Positions 43,647 to 52,587 are shown, numbered from the stretch's first letter. The stretch is DNA of 64,000 nt from Candidatus Hydrogenedentota bacterium (GCA_019695095.1 JAIBAQ010000003.1:1-64000), one strand, 5' to 3'. Notes: generated from the letters alone by a model not told the origin. A program made the numbers and translations.

Positions 43647-44183
43647 TTAAGCGGAAACATTCAACAACGACAGCCCCCACGAATTCGCAAGGTCTGTGTT
43701 GTCGCCGGATAACAACGAAGACAGCAGGCTGTTGTTGTCCTGATAGGCCGACATGGCGGCTTGATCCGGACCTTGGGGAGGCGGCGGCATAATCGCCCTA
43801 AACAACTCCCCTTCCGCACTGTCCATGAGCGATTGGACGCTCTCGTCGTTATCCTCGCTGGTTCCACTTTCCATCAGCGAGCGAATCTGCTCCATGTGGT
43901 CCTTGATGGTGGAGATCAGTTCGTCCTGGCTCAGAAGACCATCCCCGTCGACATCGGCCGCCGAGAAGGCGTCGTCCGAGAGCGAACTCACCTCGCTTGC
44001 GCTCAAGTAGCCGTCGCCATCCGAATCATTGGTTTCAATGTATTCGGTGGCGCGTGACTCGACCATCTCGCTGGGGTCCATTCCTGGACCTCGCATGGAC
44101 CGCATCTGGGAACTGGATGAGCTCCCACTCAGCTTCGATAGGAGAACGCTGGTGAGCGAATCACTGATAGCACTGATGTTCAT
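43647..44183 (-). CDS. Small EF-hand calcium-binding protein
   Basis: The 178-residue product, with a strong ribosome site (GGAGGAAG), contains two canonical EF-hand loops about 20 residues apart: DSDGDGYLSASE (about 53-64) and DVDGDGLLSQDE (about 77-88). The N-terminal 35 residues are Ser/Met-rich without a signal peptide. The C-terminus has a Pro-rich spacer (MPPPPQGPDQ) and a Ser/Asn/Leu-rich end (LLSSLLSGDNTDL). Layout and composition recall XopAW-type and other small bacterial EF-hand proteins that bind calcium in pairs. No catalytic domain is present. It is transcribed alone; role unknown. Confidence 0.78.
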   Translation of the reverse strand: MNISAISDSLTSVLLSKLSGSSSSSQMRSMRGPGMDPSEMVESRATEYIETNDSDGDGYLSASEVSSLSDDAFSAADVDGDGLLSQDELISTIKDHMEQIRSLMESGTSEDNDESVQSLMDSAEGELFRAIMPPPPQGPDQAAMSAYQDNNSLLSSLLSGDNTDLANSWGLSLLNVSA

Positions 44184-44462
44184 CTTCCGCTTCCTCCATG
44201 AGTTGGAAGTGTTGTACTGCCCGTTCGCATCCAGAGCGCCCGGTCAGACAACTGTTACTGCATGCTTCGTTCTGCAATGGGTGCCAAGTGCTTTCTCGTC
44301 TGATCTCCTTCCTCCCTAAGCATGAGGATGCACAGAAACCGACTCGTGCCCTGTGGATAGAGGTGCATGCCGCGGAAGACACTTGTTACAGGACGGGCGT
44401 GTGGACGTGGGGGAAGTCAGTGTGAGCCAGGTAACGGAACAGGGACGTGGAGCGATCGTTTC

Positions 44463-45056
44463 TTAGCTGGCGTTGCGTCGACGCGCTTTAGCCGGGGCTT
44501 TGGCTTTCTTGAAGCCAACGACGAACATTTCGATGAAGTCCTGAGGCTTTTTGCCTTCATATTCCCGCGCATTGAAGACGTCAACGAGGGCCTGATAGTC
44601 CTCTTGATGTTTCGAGTCTTCTAGGTACAGGTCGTACAGAGGCTTTGTCGGCACCGAACCATCGCGATGACGAGGGCATCCCACGTCGGTATGCAGTGAA
44701 AAGCCGCGAAACTCGCCTTCGCGCGATTCATGCAACGCAAACGGATAGAGCCTGCAGAGGATGGGCCGGGCCTCATAGATGCCGCAATACTTGGTTTTCT
44801 TGTCGAGGAAGTGACACCCCTTGTCATCGCGCCGCAAGGCCATCATGTAGCGTTCGTCATCACACTCAAGCCAGGTGGGGTCAGTCTTGTCGACACCGGT
44901 GATTTCTTCCGGCGTCAGGAATTCCAGGAATTCGTACGGATTCGCGTTCGTCGCCTTAACGATGCGAATGACATCGTAAGGCGTCGGAAGACACACGACT
45001 TCCGTGCAGCAGTGGTTGCAGTGGTGACATTTGAAATGAACGATATCGCGGCCCAT
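44463..45056 (-). CDS. YkgJ family cysteine-cluster protein
   Basis: The 197-residue product has the cysteine pattern of the UPF0153/YkgJ family: FKCHHCNHCC (C10, C13, C16, C17) at the start, followed by C22. The later cluster is GCHFLD, YCGIYEARPILCRLYPF, and GCPRH near residue 135. These cysteines are thought to bind zinc or an iron-sulfur centre; the family's biochemical role is unknown. The C-terminal 25 residues are very basic (KKAKAPAKARRRNAS), suggesting nucleic acid contact or disorder. No good ribosome site precedes the ATG. It is divergent from acpP. Confidence 0.84.
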   Translation of the reverse strand: MGRDIVHFKCHHCNHCCTEVVCLPTPYDVIRIVKATNANPYEFLEFLTPEEITGVDKTDPTWLECDDERYMMALRRDDKGCHFLDKKTKYCGIYEARPILCRLYPFALHESREGEFRGFSLHTDVGCPRHRDGSVPTKPLYDLYLEDSKHQEDYQALVDVFNAREYEGKKPQDFIEMFVVGFKKAKAPAKARRRNAS

Positions 45057-45273
45057 GGCGCGGAAAGATAGCGCATGCGGCGGCGCGGTTCAAGGATAAA
45101 TTTCGCGGGGCGGCACAGTTCCATTTTGGATTATGCGTTGCAGACATTGGCCAGTTAGGGGGGTGTCTGCAAAGTGGCAATTGGCGGATTGCTTTGATAT
45201 AGTATCGCGCCGTGTCTGGCCAGTTGCTTCACGGGCTGGAACGGAAATCTACAGTGAGAAGGAGGTGAACTGA

Positions 45274-45510
45274 ATGGCAGACAACAACGTCGCGGAGATG
45301 GTCCGGAAAATCGTGGTCGAGAAGTTGGACCGCAAGCCGGAGGAAGTAACGATGGAGGCCCGCTTCATCGATGATCTCGGCGCGGACTCTTTGGATTTGA
45401 CCGAGTTGTTGATGGCGTTGGAAGAGGAGTACAACATCGACATCGACGACGAGGCTAACGAGATCCAGACGGTTGGCGACGCGGTAAAGTACATCGAGTC
45501 GAAGCTCTAA
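45274..45510 (+). CDS. acpP: Acyl carrier protein
   Basis: The 78-residue acidic product carries growing fatty-acyl chains on a 4'-phosphopantetheine arm. The attachment serine is S39 in [12 protein letters not shown], and the four-helix pattern ([43 protein letters not shown]) is typical. The ribosome site AGAAGGAGGTGA is close to a perfect complement of the 16S tail, consistent with a highly expressed protein. fabF follows 114 bp downstream and then rnc, the standard acpP-fabF-rnc order seen in many bacteria. Confidence 0.97.
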   Translation: MADNNVAEMVRKIVVEKLDRKPEEVTMEARFIDDLGADSLDLTELLMALEEEYNIDIDDEANEIQTVGDAVKYIESKL

Positions 45511-45522
45511 GGGTTAACGATC

Positions 45523-45540
45523 GCGCCTGTGTTTGGGCGC
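45523..45540 (+). terminator. Weak hairpin between acpP and fabF
   Basis: GCGCC (45523-45527) pairs with GGCGC (45536-45540) around an 8-base loop, followed by TTTGC. It could partially terminate or stabilise the acpP message and so allow more ACP than FabF. The stem is short, so this is tentative. Confidence 0.3.
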
Positions 45541-45624
45541 TTTGCATAAAGACATTGCCACTTTCGCCCAGTCCGTGGCACAATCGTGCGTCACGGACTG
45601 GGTGTTCAATTCTCAGGGGCCATT

Positions 45625-46854
45625 ATGGGAACCAGAGTTGTTGTTACGGGGATGGGAGTTGTCTCTCCCCTAGGAAACGATGTCAAGACGTTTTGGTCGG
45701 CGGTGTGCGCTGGCAAGTCGGGCATTCGTAAGCTCGATCGGTACGATGCCTCGGCCCTACCCACGCAAATTGCCGGTCAGGTGGAACCATGCGCGCCCGC
45801 GGATATCCCTCCAAAGGAGATCCGGCGCAAGGATCTGTACTCGATTTATGCCCTTGTGGCATCGGACGAGGCGTGGGCGCAGTCGGGCATGGACCTGTCG
45901 CGCGAGACTCCCGAACGATGCGGCGCAATCATCGGAAGTGGAATCGGCGGTATTTCGACCCTCATAGAGGGGCACGAGACCTTTCTGAAGGAAGGGTATC
46001 GTCATCTGTCTCCTCTAACGATTCCCAAACTGCTGACCAATATTGCCGCCGGCGAGGTGGCCATGCGGTTTGGGCTGCGGGGTCCCAACAAGTCTGTCGT
46101 AACCGCTTGCGCGACCGGTGCGCAGTGCATCACGGAAGCGGCGAACGCCATCAGGCTGGGGCAGGCGGATGTTATGCTGGCAGGAGGCTCGGAGGCGTCA
46201 CTCACCGCGTTCAGCATGGGTGGTTTCTGCGCTATGAAAGCCATGTCACGCCGGAACGATGAACCCGAACGCGCCAGCAGACCCTTCGACATGGACCGGG
46301 ACGGGTTTGTTATGGGTGAAGGAGCCGGCATACTCGTACTTGAGTCCGAGGAGCACGCCAAGGCCCGTGGCGCGGAAATCCTGGGTGAAATCGCCGGATA
46401 CGGCGAAACCAGCGACGCCTATCATTTGACGGCTCCGTTGCCGGACGGCGCTGGCGTCGCTGCATCCATGCGGATTGCGATGAGCGAAGCGCGGGTGAAC
46501 CCGGCTGACGTGGCCTACATAAATGCCCACGGCACGAGCACCAAGCACAATGACGCCACCGAGTCCGCGGCGTTGCGCACCGTATTTGGCGCCGACATGC
46601 CCCCGGTGAGTTCCACGAAATCGATGATGGGTCACCTTGTGGGCGCGGCGGGTTCGGTGGAAGCAATTACTTGTCTTTTGTCCATTCGCGACGGTGTCTT
46701 GCCGCCGTCCATTAATTATGAGACGCCAGACCCGGAATGCGATGTAAACTTGGTGGCAAACCAGGCTCGCGAGTCGCGGGTTGATGTAGCACTTTCAAAC
46801 TCGCTAGGATTCGGTGGGCATAACGCCACACTGGTCTGCAGACGATATGGGTGA
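45625..46854 (+). CDS. fabF: 3-oxoacyl-[acyl-carrier-protein] synthase II
   Basis: The 409-residue product (ATG at 45625 after AGGGG) condenses malonyl-ACP with acyl-ACP in fatty-acid elongation. It has a complete Cys-His-His triad: C162 in TACATGAQ, H302 in NAHGTSTKHND and H337 in MMGHLVGAAG. The start VVVTGMGVVSPLG and the end SNSLGFGGHNATLV are family hallmarks. Its substrate carrier, acpP, is immediately upstream. The last eight bases overlap the rnc start, coupling the two genes. Confidence 0.96.
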   Translation: MGTRVVVTGMGVVSPLGNDVKTFWSAVCAGKSGIRKLDRYDASALPTQIAGQVEPCAPADIPPKEIRRKDLYSIYALVASDEAWAQSGMDLSRETPERCGAIIGSGIGGISTLIEGHETFLKEGYRHLSPLTIPKLLTNIAAGEVAMRFGLRGPNKSVVTACATGAQCITEAANAIRLGQADVMLAGGSEASLTAFSMGGFCAMKAMSRRNDEPERASRPFDMDRDGFVMGEGAGILVLESEEHAKARGAEILGEIAGYGETSDAYHLTAPLPDGAGVAASMRIAMSEARVNPADVAYINAHGTSTKHNDATESAALRTVFGADMPPVSSTKSMMGHLVGAAGSVEAITCLLSIRDGVLPPSINYETPDPECDVNLVANQARESRVDVALSNSLGFGGHNATLVCRRYG

Positions 46855-47563
46855 AGAACCGGTACGTGCTGAACAACTGAAATCGCTTATGGCGCGATTG
46901 GGGATTCGAATTCTCCAAACCGAACTCCTTGATCGCGCGCTCACTCATGCTTCCATCGCCGCCGAAACCCAAGAACCCGTTTCTGATTATGAAGCCCTCG
47001 AGTTCCTGGGAGACGCCGTCCTGGGCTTGGCGGTAGCCCACCACCTTCTCGAACACAAACCCAATAGTACGCCCGGGGAGTACAGCCGGATTCGCGCGGC
47101 ACTTGTCAACCGCCGGACGCTGGCGGAACTGGCTCAGAAGCTGGATATCGCCCCGACTATCCGCTTGGGCAAAGGGGAGGAGCAGTCCGGGGGGCGCCAC
47201 CGCTCGGCGCTCCTTGCCGACTGTGTCGAAGCGCTCATCGGGGCCATCTATCTGGACCAAGGTTGGGAAGCCGCCCGCGACTTCGTCATCCACGTGACCC
47301 ACGAAGAGTTCGAAGAAGCGCTGACCCAAGACGTGCAATTGGATCATAAGTCCCGCCTGCAACACTACTGCCAGGCAGAACGTATTCCGCTACCGAAGTT
47401 CGAGTTGGTGCGCTCGGACGGCCCCGACCACCGGAAGCAGTTTGAGGTGGAGGTTTTACTCAAGGACCAACCCCACGGCAGGGGCGTCGGACTGAGCAAG
47501 AAAGAGGCGGAGCAGAATGCCGCGCGCGTAGCCCTCGAACGCGTAGGGGTCTATAGAGCCTGA
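46847..47563 (+). CDS. rnc: Ribonuclease III
   Basis: The 238-residue product cleaves double-stranded RNA in rRNA precursors and other transcripts. The ATG at 46847 overlaps the fabF stop by eight bases. The signature EALEFLGDAVLG (49-60) carries the metal-binding E52 and D56; the second acidic pair is D125 and E128 in LLADCVEALIGAIYLD. The C-terminal dsRNA-binding domain (about 166-236) has PKFELVRSDGPDHRKQFEVE and GVGLSKKEAEQNAAR. Length and domain order are standard. It ends the acpP-fabF-rnc run. Confidence 0.96.
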   Translation: MGEEPVRAEQLKSLMARLGIRILQTELLDRALTHASIAAETQEPVSDYEALEFLGDAVLGLAVAHHLLEHKPNSTPGEYSRIRAALVNRRTLAELAQKLDIAPTIRLGKGEEQSGGRHRSALLADCVEALIGAIYLDQGWEAARDFVIHVTHEEFEEALTQDVQLDHKSRLQHYCQAERIPLPKFELVRSDGPDHRKQFEVEVLLKDQPHGRGVGLSKKEAEQNAARVALERVGVYRA

Positions 47564-47957
47564 CAAAGCCGACGTCAGCGTAAAGTGAAAAAAACACCAA
47601 TACTCACTGAAGAGTCTACCAATAAGAAAGTAGGCGCTGCTGACGAGTTACTGCTGTTCCGCAATTGTTAAAGCCGAGCCATCCGCGTGAAAGCACGAAA
47701 GCCCTAATGTCTCGACGACGCCGATTGGGTGAGTACTGCCTCTTTCCCAAGCCGCCTTGCAGTGCGCGTATCCAGGAACTTCGACACCACTGCGTTCGCA
47801 CCCTGGAAACCTCTTGCGGAAACGAGGATGCTGTGTTAGGCTGCGATTAAGCTTGCAAGGCTTAGGTGTACGTCAACTGGTATTGGGTCCCAGTATGCGT
47901 ATACCACGATCTGTGTGTCCTGGTAAGAGCAATTCTATGTACATAGGGAGAAGGGTC
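47564..47957. other. Intergenic region before the prepilin-like gene
   Basis: This 394-bp gap follows rnc and leads into the prepilin-like gene. An A-run (47587-47593) lies just after rnc, but no hairpin precedes it. No promoter with good spacing, open frame or repeat was recognised. Confidence 0.35.
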
Positions 47958-48803
47958 ATGTCCAACCGCAGTGCCAAAACCGGATTCACGTTGATTGAAT
48001 TGCTGGTTGTCATCGCCATTATCGGAATTCTTGCGGCAATCTTGTTGCCGGCCCTGGCTCGCGCGCGCGAAGCGGCGCGGCGGGCTTCCTGTCAGAACAA
48101 CCTCAAGCAGATGGGGTTGGTCTTCAAGATGTATTCAAACGAATCGAAGGGGGAGAAGTTCCCGATGAAATGTCCCCCCGAGGTGCTGACGAATCCGTGT
48201 TACACCTTCGACGCAGTGAGTGTGTATCCCGAATACCTGACGGATCTCTCGGTGAACCTTTGTCCGTCAGATCCAGCCGGAGCAGGGTTCGTCGACCCGA
48301 CCAACCTCACGGATAGTTGGATTCCAAATCATCAATTGGACGTCGTGGAGTTCAACCAGAGCGGCGACCAGTCGTACATTTACTTTAGCTGGGCGATTCC
48401 ACGCGACAACAGCCTGCTGACGGGGTGGGGAAGCTTCCCGGGCGATGTTGTCAGCAACTTGGCCGCCTCGCTTCTCGACATCAATTTGCGTGACGACGAC
48501 ATCGAAGTGGACAGCCCGGCGCATCCGGTGCTTGGTGCGTTCACCATTCATCGCCTGCGTGAGGGAATCGAACGGTTCTTCATTTCCGACATCAACAACG
48601 CCGCAGCTTCTGCGGTCGGCCAGTCCGAGCTTGCAGTCATGTGGGATGTGACGAGCACGGATGTGTCGGCATTTAACCACGTCCCAGGTGGCGCGAACGT
48701 ATTGTTCATGGACGGACACGTGGCGTTCGAACGCTATCCGCAAACGACGTTCCCGGTGAGCGAAGAGTTCGCCATTCTCTCGGGAGCCGCCGCGAGCTTC
48801 TAG
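47958..48803 (+). CDS. Prepilin-like protein, DUF1559 / H-X-DG type
   Basis: The ATG at 47958 follows GGGAGAAGGG. The 281-residue product has a class III/type IV-like prepilin leader: basic MSNRSAKT, then [19 protein letters not shown] with the conserved Glu at +5, cleaved by prepilin peptidase. The helix continues into [20 protein letters not shown] and LKQMG, the hallmark of the DUF1559 family abundant in Planctomycetes, Lentisphaerae and relatives. Near the C-terminus [17 protein letters not shown] gives the H-X-DG motif (here H-x10-DG). Such proteins are surface or pseudopilus subunits of unknown individual function, often present in dozens of paralogues. The GspF-like protein at 537 could serve their assembly, although it is far away. 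A clear terminator-like hairpin follows. Confidence 0.9.
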   Translation: MSNRSAKTGFTLIELLVVIAIIGILAAILLPALARAREAARRASCQNNLKQMGLVFKMYSNESKGEKFPMKCPPEVLTNPCYTFDAVSVYPEYLTDLSVNLCPSDPAGAGFVDPTNLTDSWIPNHQLDVVEFNQSGDQSYIYFSWAIPRDNSLLTGWGSFPGDVVSNLAASLLDINLRDDDIEVDSPAHPVLGAFTIHRLREGIERFFISDINNAAASAVGQSELAVMWDVTSTDVSAFNHVPGGANVLFMDGHVAFERYPQTTFPVSEEFAILSGAAASF

Positions 48804-48835
48804 TTCCTAGGCGACCCAGGTAGACCCAAAACTTC

Positions 48836-48874
48836 GCGGGAGATGCCCAATCGGGTGTCTCCCGCAGTTCATTT
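48836..48874 (+). terminator. Terminator after the prepilin-like gene
   Basis: GCGGGAGA (48836-48843) pairs with TCTCCCGC (48858-48865), with GCCC/GGGT extending the stem inside around an AATC loop. The tail AGTTCATTT (48866-48874) is only moderately T-rich. It starts 33 bp after the stop codon. Confidence 0.6.
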
Positions 48875-48951
48875 GCGCAATAAGGGGCAATGGCAGCGCA
48901 TGTTGTTGCGCAACGAATGGCAGGTGTCGGCAGATCAAGTGAAAAAGGAAG

Positions 48952-49644
48952 CTACGACAAATGGCGGCGCAGCAGCTTGCAGAGCCTTTCGGAGAAACGC
49001 CGCGCAACGCTGACCACGTCGTGATGAGTGAGGGGCGTGGGGGAGCAGCAGTTGTTCGTAACGCACGAAATGACCGCGAACCGAATGCCGAGTTCGCGGC
49101 AGCGTTGTGCCTCCGGGGCGGTACTCATGCCGACTACGAAACCACCGAGATGGCGCAGAATTTCGATCTCGGCCCGTGTCTCGTAGTTTGGCCCGTGCAT
49201 CCACCGGTAGTCGCCCGTGAAGTCGCAGCCGGGAATGATGAAGTCCGTGTCAATGGATTCAGGCCGGTTGGTCCAGTCCACGAAGGGCCACGTGTGCAGG
49301 CGCGTAATGGCGACCAAGTCACCGGGATTCATGTCTGGAAGCAGCCCGCCAACCACATTGGTGAACACAATTGTCCGTATACCCTGTGCGTGCAGATAGT
49401 CAACAGGAGCCGTGACGGTCTCGTAAGGGAGTCCCTCATAGAAATGAAGGCGGCCGCACTGGAGAATCATGGTTTTGTTGGCGCAAGTCCCCGTGACAAA
49501 GGCCCGGTCGTGTCCGGCAAGCGGGGCGTGCCCGAGATTGCAGGCCGCTTCAAAGGAGACTACGTCGTGTATCGAGTCGAGCAGGGGCCTGAGGTTCAGG
49601 CCTGATCCGGAGACTACCGCAATCTTCGGATCTAACTCGGCCAT
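48952..49644 (-). CDS. Purine nucleoside phosphorylase (PNP-I, trimeric type)
   Basis: The 230-residue product splits purine (deoxy)nucleosides with phosphate, releasing the base and ribose 1-phosphate. Family motifs are SGSGLNL (phosphate-loop start), CGRLHFYEG (phosphate-binding Arg and His), NVVGGLLPDMNPGDLVAI, HGPNYETRAEI (base-binding Glu) and VVGMSTAPEA (ribose-binding Met-Ser). It is shorter than typical 270-residue enzymes at the N-terminus, where about 25 residues are missing. The SLVTN loop reads SCVTNN, with C/N changes that may alter base choice. The start overlaps the end of the upstream dGTPase-like gene by 13 bp, so purine (deoxy)nucleotide breakdown is coupled. Hpt at 10139 could salvage the released base. 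Confidence 0.86.
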   Translation of the reverse strand: MAELDPKIAVVSGSGLNLRPLLDSIHDVVSFEAACNLGHAPLAGHDRAFVTGTCANKTMILQCGRLHFYEGLPYETVTAPVDYLHAQGIRTIVFTNVVGGLLPDMNPGDLVAITRLHTWPFVDWTNRPESIDTDFIIPGCDFTGDYRWMHGPNYETRAEIEILRHLGGFVVGMSTAPEAQRCRELGIRFAVISCVTNNCCSPTPLTHHDVVSVARRFSERLCKLLRRHLS

Positions 49645-50663
49645 GACTCAGGGAAGAACAGCTTGCTGTAGAGTTGCATGGCGTAGGAGTCGGTCATTCC
49701 TGCCAGGAAGTCGACCGTTCGGCGTTCGAGGGGCTCAGCAGGATCGCCAGCGCTGCTTTCCTGAGTGGGATTCTCAAGCAGATGCGAATGGAGTTCACGC
49801 AGGATTTTCTTGGCCTTGTCGATTTCGCTGCGGATAGCCTTGCACGGATAGAGATTGGCATACAGATAGGAACGCAGTTCGACCGTCGCGAGACGTACTT
49901 CCTCGGTCATAGCGATCACGCCATCCGAACTGCCTTCGATAAGGGCCGTTACCATGGCATTGATGCGTTTGGAGGACGTGTGCCCCACAAGGTCGATGGC
50001 CTCCTTGGGAAGGTCTTCAATGGAAATGAGGCCGCCGCGGATCGCGTCGTCAATATCGTGGTTGATGTAGGCAATCGCGTCGCTAACACTGACCACTTGG
50101 GCTTCGAGCGTCACGGTGCGGTCGCTTGGGCGTTTAAACAAAATGATCTTGCCTTTGGAATGGTTCAAGATGCCTTCGCGAACCTCGGCGGTAAGATTCA
50201 ACCCGGGACCGCGTCTGGAGGGCTCAAGCTTCTCAACCACGCGAAGGCTTTGTTCATAGTGTCGGAAACCGGGGGCGTAGACTTCGTTGAGGACCGCCTC
50301 GCCTGCATGCCCGAACGGCGTGTGCCCGAGATCGTGTCCAAGTGAAATGGCTTCGGTGAGATCTTCGTTGAGGAACAGGGCACGGGAAACGGTACGTGCT
50401 ATTTGCGCGACCTCCAGCGTGTGCGTCAATCGTGTGCGGTAATGATCGCCTACGGGGGCGAGGAAGACCTGCGTCTTATGTTTCAGCCGGCGGAACGCCT
50501 TGGTATGAAGTATCCGGTCGCGGTCGCGTTGAAAGGCGGTGCGAAAGTCGTGTTCAGGTTCGGGGCGTTCACGGCCTTGCGACTCGGCGGCGAGCGCCGC
50601 GTGTGGACTGAGCGTCTGGCGCTCTCGCTCTTCAAGCCGTTCACGAATCGTCATTGTGCGCAT
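49632..50663 (-). CDS. dgt: dGTPase-like HD-domain deoxynucleoside triphosphate triphosphohydrolase
   Basis: The 343-residue product removes triphosphate from dNTPs, giving a deoxynucleoside. The HD motif is complete: RLTHTLEVAQIA supplies the first His, GHDLGHTPFGHAGE the HD pair, and DAIAYINHDIDDA the last Asp. The early FRTAFQRDRDRILHTKAFRRLKHKTQVF stretch is a hallmark of the bacterial dGTPase-like family (short type 2/3 forms of about 340 residues). Two possible starts (50663 and 50654) are nine bases apart, neither with a strong site. It overlaps the purine nucleoside phosphorylase gene by 13 bp, so the deoxyguanosine produced may pass straight to phosphorolysis. Confidence 0.88.
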   Translation of the reverse strand: MRTMTIRERLEERERQTLSPHAALAAESQGRERPEPEHDFRTAFQRDRDRILHTKAFRRLKHKTQVFLAPVGDHYRTRLTHTLEVAQIARTVSRALFLNEDLTEAISLGHDLGHTPFGHAGEAVLNEVYAPGFRHYEQSLRVVEKLEPSRRGPGLNLTAEVREGILNHSKGKIILFKRPSDRTVTLEAQVVSVSDAIAYINHDIDDAIRGGLISIEDLPKEAIDLVGHTSSKRINAMVTALIEGSSDGVIAMTEEVRLATVELRSYLYANLYPCKAIRSEIDKAKKILRELHSHLLENPTQESSAGDPAEPLERRTVDFLAGMTDSYAMQLYSKLFFPESWPS

Positions 50664-50711
50664 CCGGGAAGCCGTGACAGAACTTGGTGTACCGGCTCGG
50701 TTCTCACGCCG

Positions 50712-51440
50712 TTACTTGCCCTTGGATAGGCGCCGCGCCAATTCCGTGGGCAAACCTGCTTCAATAATCTTCCGCTGGCACGTCTCGATGTCGTACTCGA
50801 CGCGGCAGAACTCGAAGGTCATCTTGTCGCTTTCGAATAGTCCGTACGCCGCGCGCGGATCGCGGTCGCGAGGCTGACCAACCGCGCCGGGATTGATGAA
50901 ATAACGATTGGACGGATGAAGCTGGCGAACCTCCGTGCTGTGGTTCACGGTATTGCCTTTTTCGCTGAAGAACGAGGGACGGTGACTATGTCCGAAGAAA
51001 CAGATCGAGACATCGCGTCCGTTCAGGAATTCGAGCTGCCGCATGGCGTCCAGCCAATCGATAATGTAATCGTCGCGGCTGCTGGGAGATCCGTGGACCC
51101 CCAGGCATGTCCCGCGAAAGACGATTTGTTCGGGGCAGGACGAAAGCCACCGGCGGTGATCGTCGTCAAGCTGCTCGATTTGCCATTCGATCACACGCTT
51201 GGCCGCTTCGCGGAAGAACCAAGGATCTTCCAGTCTGCAGACGGCAGCGTCGTGATTGCCCATGATGGTGGGAATTTCACGTTCGCGGACAAGTTCCACA
51301 ACTTCATTCGGGTTGGCGTTATATCCGGTAAGGTCACCCAAGCAGATGGTTTTGTCGGGTTTGCGCTTATCGATGTCATCCAACACCGCCCTGGTTGCTT
51401 CCAGGTTGGCGTGTAGGTCTGCAATAATTGCGATCAACAT
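50712..51440 (-). CDS. Metallophosphoesterase (calcineurin-like)
   Basis: The ATG at 51440 gives a 242-residue product with the dimetal phosphoesterase motifs in order: ADLHAN (D-x-H), GDLTGYNANPNE (GD), GNHDA (GNHD), VHGSPSS (GH-like), and GHSHRP (GHxH). INPGAVGQPRD follows. It belongs to the YfcE/MJ0936-like group, which hydrolyses phosphodiesters or phosphomonoesters; the substrate is unknown. A longer frame upstream is possible, but the conserved motif begins seven residues after this Met. It lies 48 bp upstream of the dGTPase-like gene on the same strand, so it may form one transcript with the dGTPase and phosphorylase genes. Confidence 0.88.
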   Translation of the reverse strand: MLIAIIADLHANLEATRAVLDDIDKRKPDKTICLGDLTGYNANPNEVVELVREREIPTIMGNHDAAVCRLEDPWFFREAAKRVIEWQIEQLDDDHRRWLSSCPEQIVFRGTCLGVHGSPSSRDDYIIDWLDAMRQLEFLNGRDVSICFFGHSHRPSFFSEKGNTVNHSTEVRQLHPSNRYFINPGAVGQPRDRDPRAAYGLFESDKMTFEFCRVEYDIETCQRKIIEAGLPTELARRLSKGK

Positions 51441-51573
51441 TCCATTCGGAAATCCGGCCCAATGCCCGGACCCAGTTCGCGGTGGGGACAGCCCCAATTG
51501 GCCCTCCGCGGTCGTATGACTGCTTCAACACATGCGCCCGATTTCCGAGCCGGCGCTATGAAAACATGCTCGC

Positions 51574-52587
51574 TCAAAAGTCGTCGGGTACCTGCGGATG
51601 GGCCCCGGGCTTTTGACCGCGCTCGATAATTTTCTGCAATTGTGAGACTTTCTTTTGGGCGTGCGTATTGTGGGGCTCCACATGGAGCACCTTTTGCATG
51701 CACTCAAGTGCCGCTTCGTATTCGCGACGCTTGATGTGCTGCACGCCGATGTTAAACTGTGCGGCCAACATCTTCCGCCGAATTCGCTTCGACTGCGGAA
51801 ATTTCTTTGCTGCTAATCGGTACTGCTCTAACGCGCCGCTGTAATTGCGCGTTTCGAAATAGAAGTCGCCGGTGGTCTCTTCCTGGGAGAGATCGCTCGC
51901 GGCATCTTCCGCCTTGCGCGCCTGCGCTTCTTCGACTTTCCGTTCTTTCCATTCTTCGGGGGTGTAGATGCGCTTGACCGCAGACCGTTCCACCAGCGCG
52001 CTGATGTTGTTGGTCGTGGGATCGGCGGGGATTACGTGAAAACGCGGCTCGTCCGGATCGTAATGCAAGAGCGAACTGCCCCGCAGGATTTCACCGTCCT
52101 TAAACTCGATGATCAACTCGTTGCCTTCCGCAATCCACTCGCGGTAGCGCAGCGACTTGTCGTAGTTACCGTCGAAACTCTTCACGTAGAAGACGGCTTT
52201 GAGATCCGCATACCGAACCTGAACCGTCTTTCCCGTTGTCACACCTTCCGAGTCCACCTTGTCGAGATGGAAGATACTTTCTTTTGGGTTCAACGCGAAA
52301 CAAACACCGTACTCGGTCCGGCCATCAAGATACCTCACCACGAGCCGTTGCCGGGTTTGCCGCTTCTTGAGTTGTTCCTGTCTTTTTGCCTCCTGGCGTT
52401 CCAACTCTTCCCGTTGAGAGCGCCACCGGTACCGCTGTTCGTCGATAATCGACGCTGGCCGTACTTCGAGTACGTACAACCCTTGTCGACCCACTTCCTT
52501 GACTGCGTCCGCTTCGCTGTTGGCCTCCAGGATGCCGAACGATTCTGCGCCGGCATTGTCGATGGCCTTATACGCGAACTTACCCAC
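51574..52587 (-). CDS. GspF-N-like / TPR protein of unknown function
   Basis: The GTG at 52587 follows GGAGGAGGG, the best ribosome site; a longer frame reaches 52668. The 337-residue product begins with GKFAYKAIDNAGAESFG and ANSEADAVKEVGRQGLYVLEV, which strongly resembles the N-terminal ~50 residues of GspF/PilC proteins (F-Y-x-A-x-D-x-x-G ... A-x-s-x-x-e-A...G-l-x-v). A charged Arg/Lys/Gln/Glu helix (about 60-85) follows, then a beta-rich middle (about 85-200) resembling PilZ-like or SH3-like strands (LVVRYLDGRTEYGVCFA, GEILRGSSLLHYDPD). TPR helices fill about 245-330 (GDFYFETRNYSGALEQYRLA, ALECMQKVLHVEP). No signal peptide is present, so it is probably cytoplasmic. Function is not recognised. 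Confidence 0.72.
   Translation of the reverse strand: MGKFAYKAIDNAGAESFGILEANSEADAVKEVGRQGLYVLEVRPASIIDEQRYRWRSQREELERQEAKRQEQLKKRQTRQRLVVRYLDGRTEYGVCFALNPKESIFHLDKVDSEGVTTGKTVQVRYADLKAVFYVKSFDGNYDKSLRYREWIAEGNELIIEFKDGEILRGSSLLHYDPDEPRFHVIPADPTTNNISALVERSAVKRIYTPEEWKERKVEEAQARKAEDAASDLSQEETTGDFYFETRNYSGALEQYRLAAKKFPQSKRIRRKMLAAQFNIGVQHIKRREYEAALECMQKVLHVEPHNTHAQKKVSQLQKIIERGQKPGAHPQVPDDF

Noticed and set aside
44435-44462. Possible fourth copy of element A after the YkgJ stop codon
   Set aside because: Only CGGAACAGGGACGTGG resembles the core; there is no facing arm and no terminal repeat.
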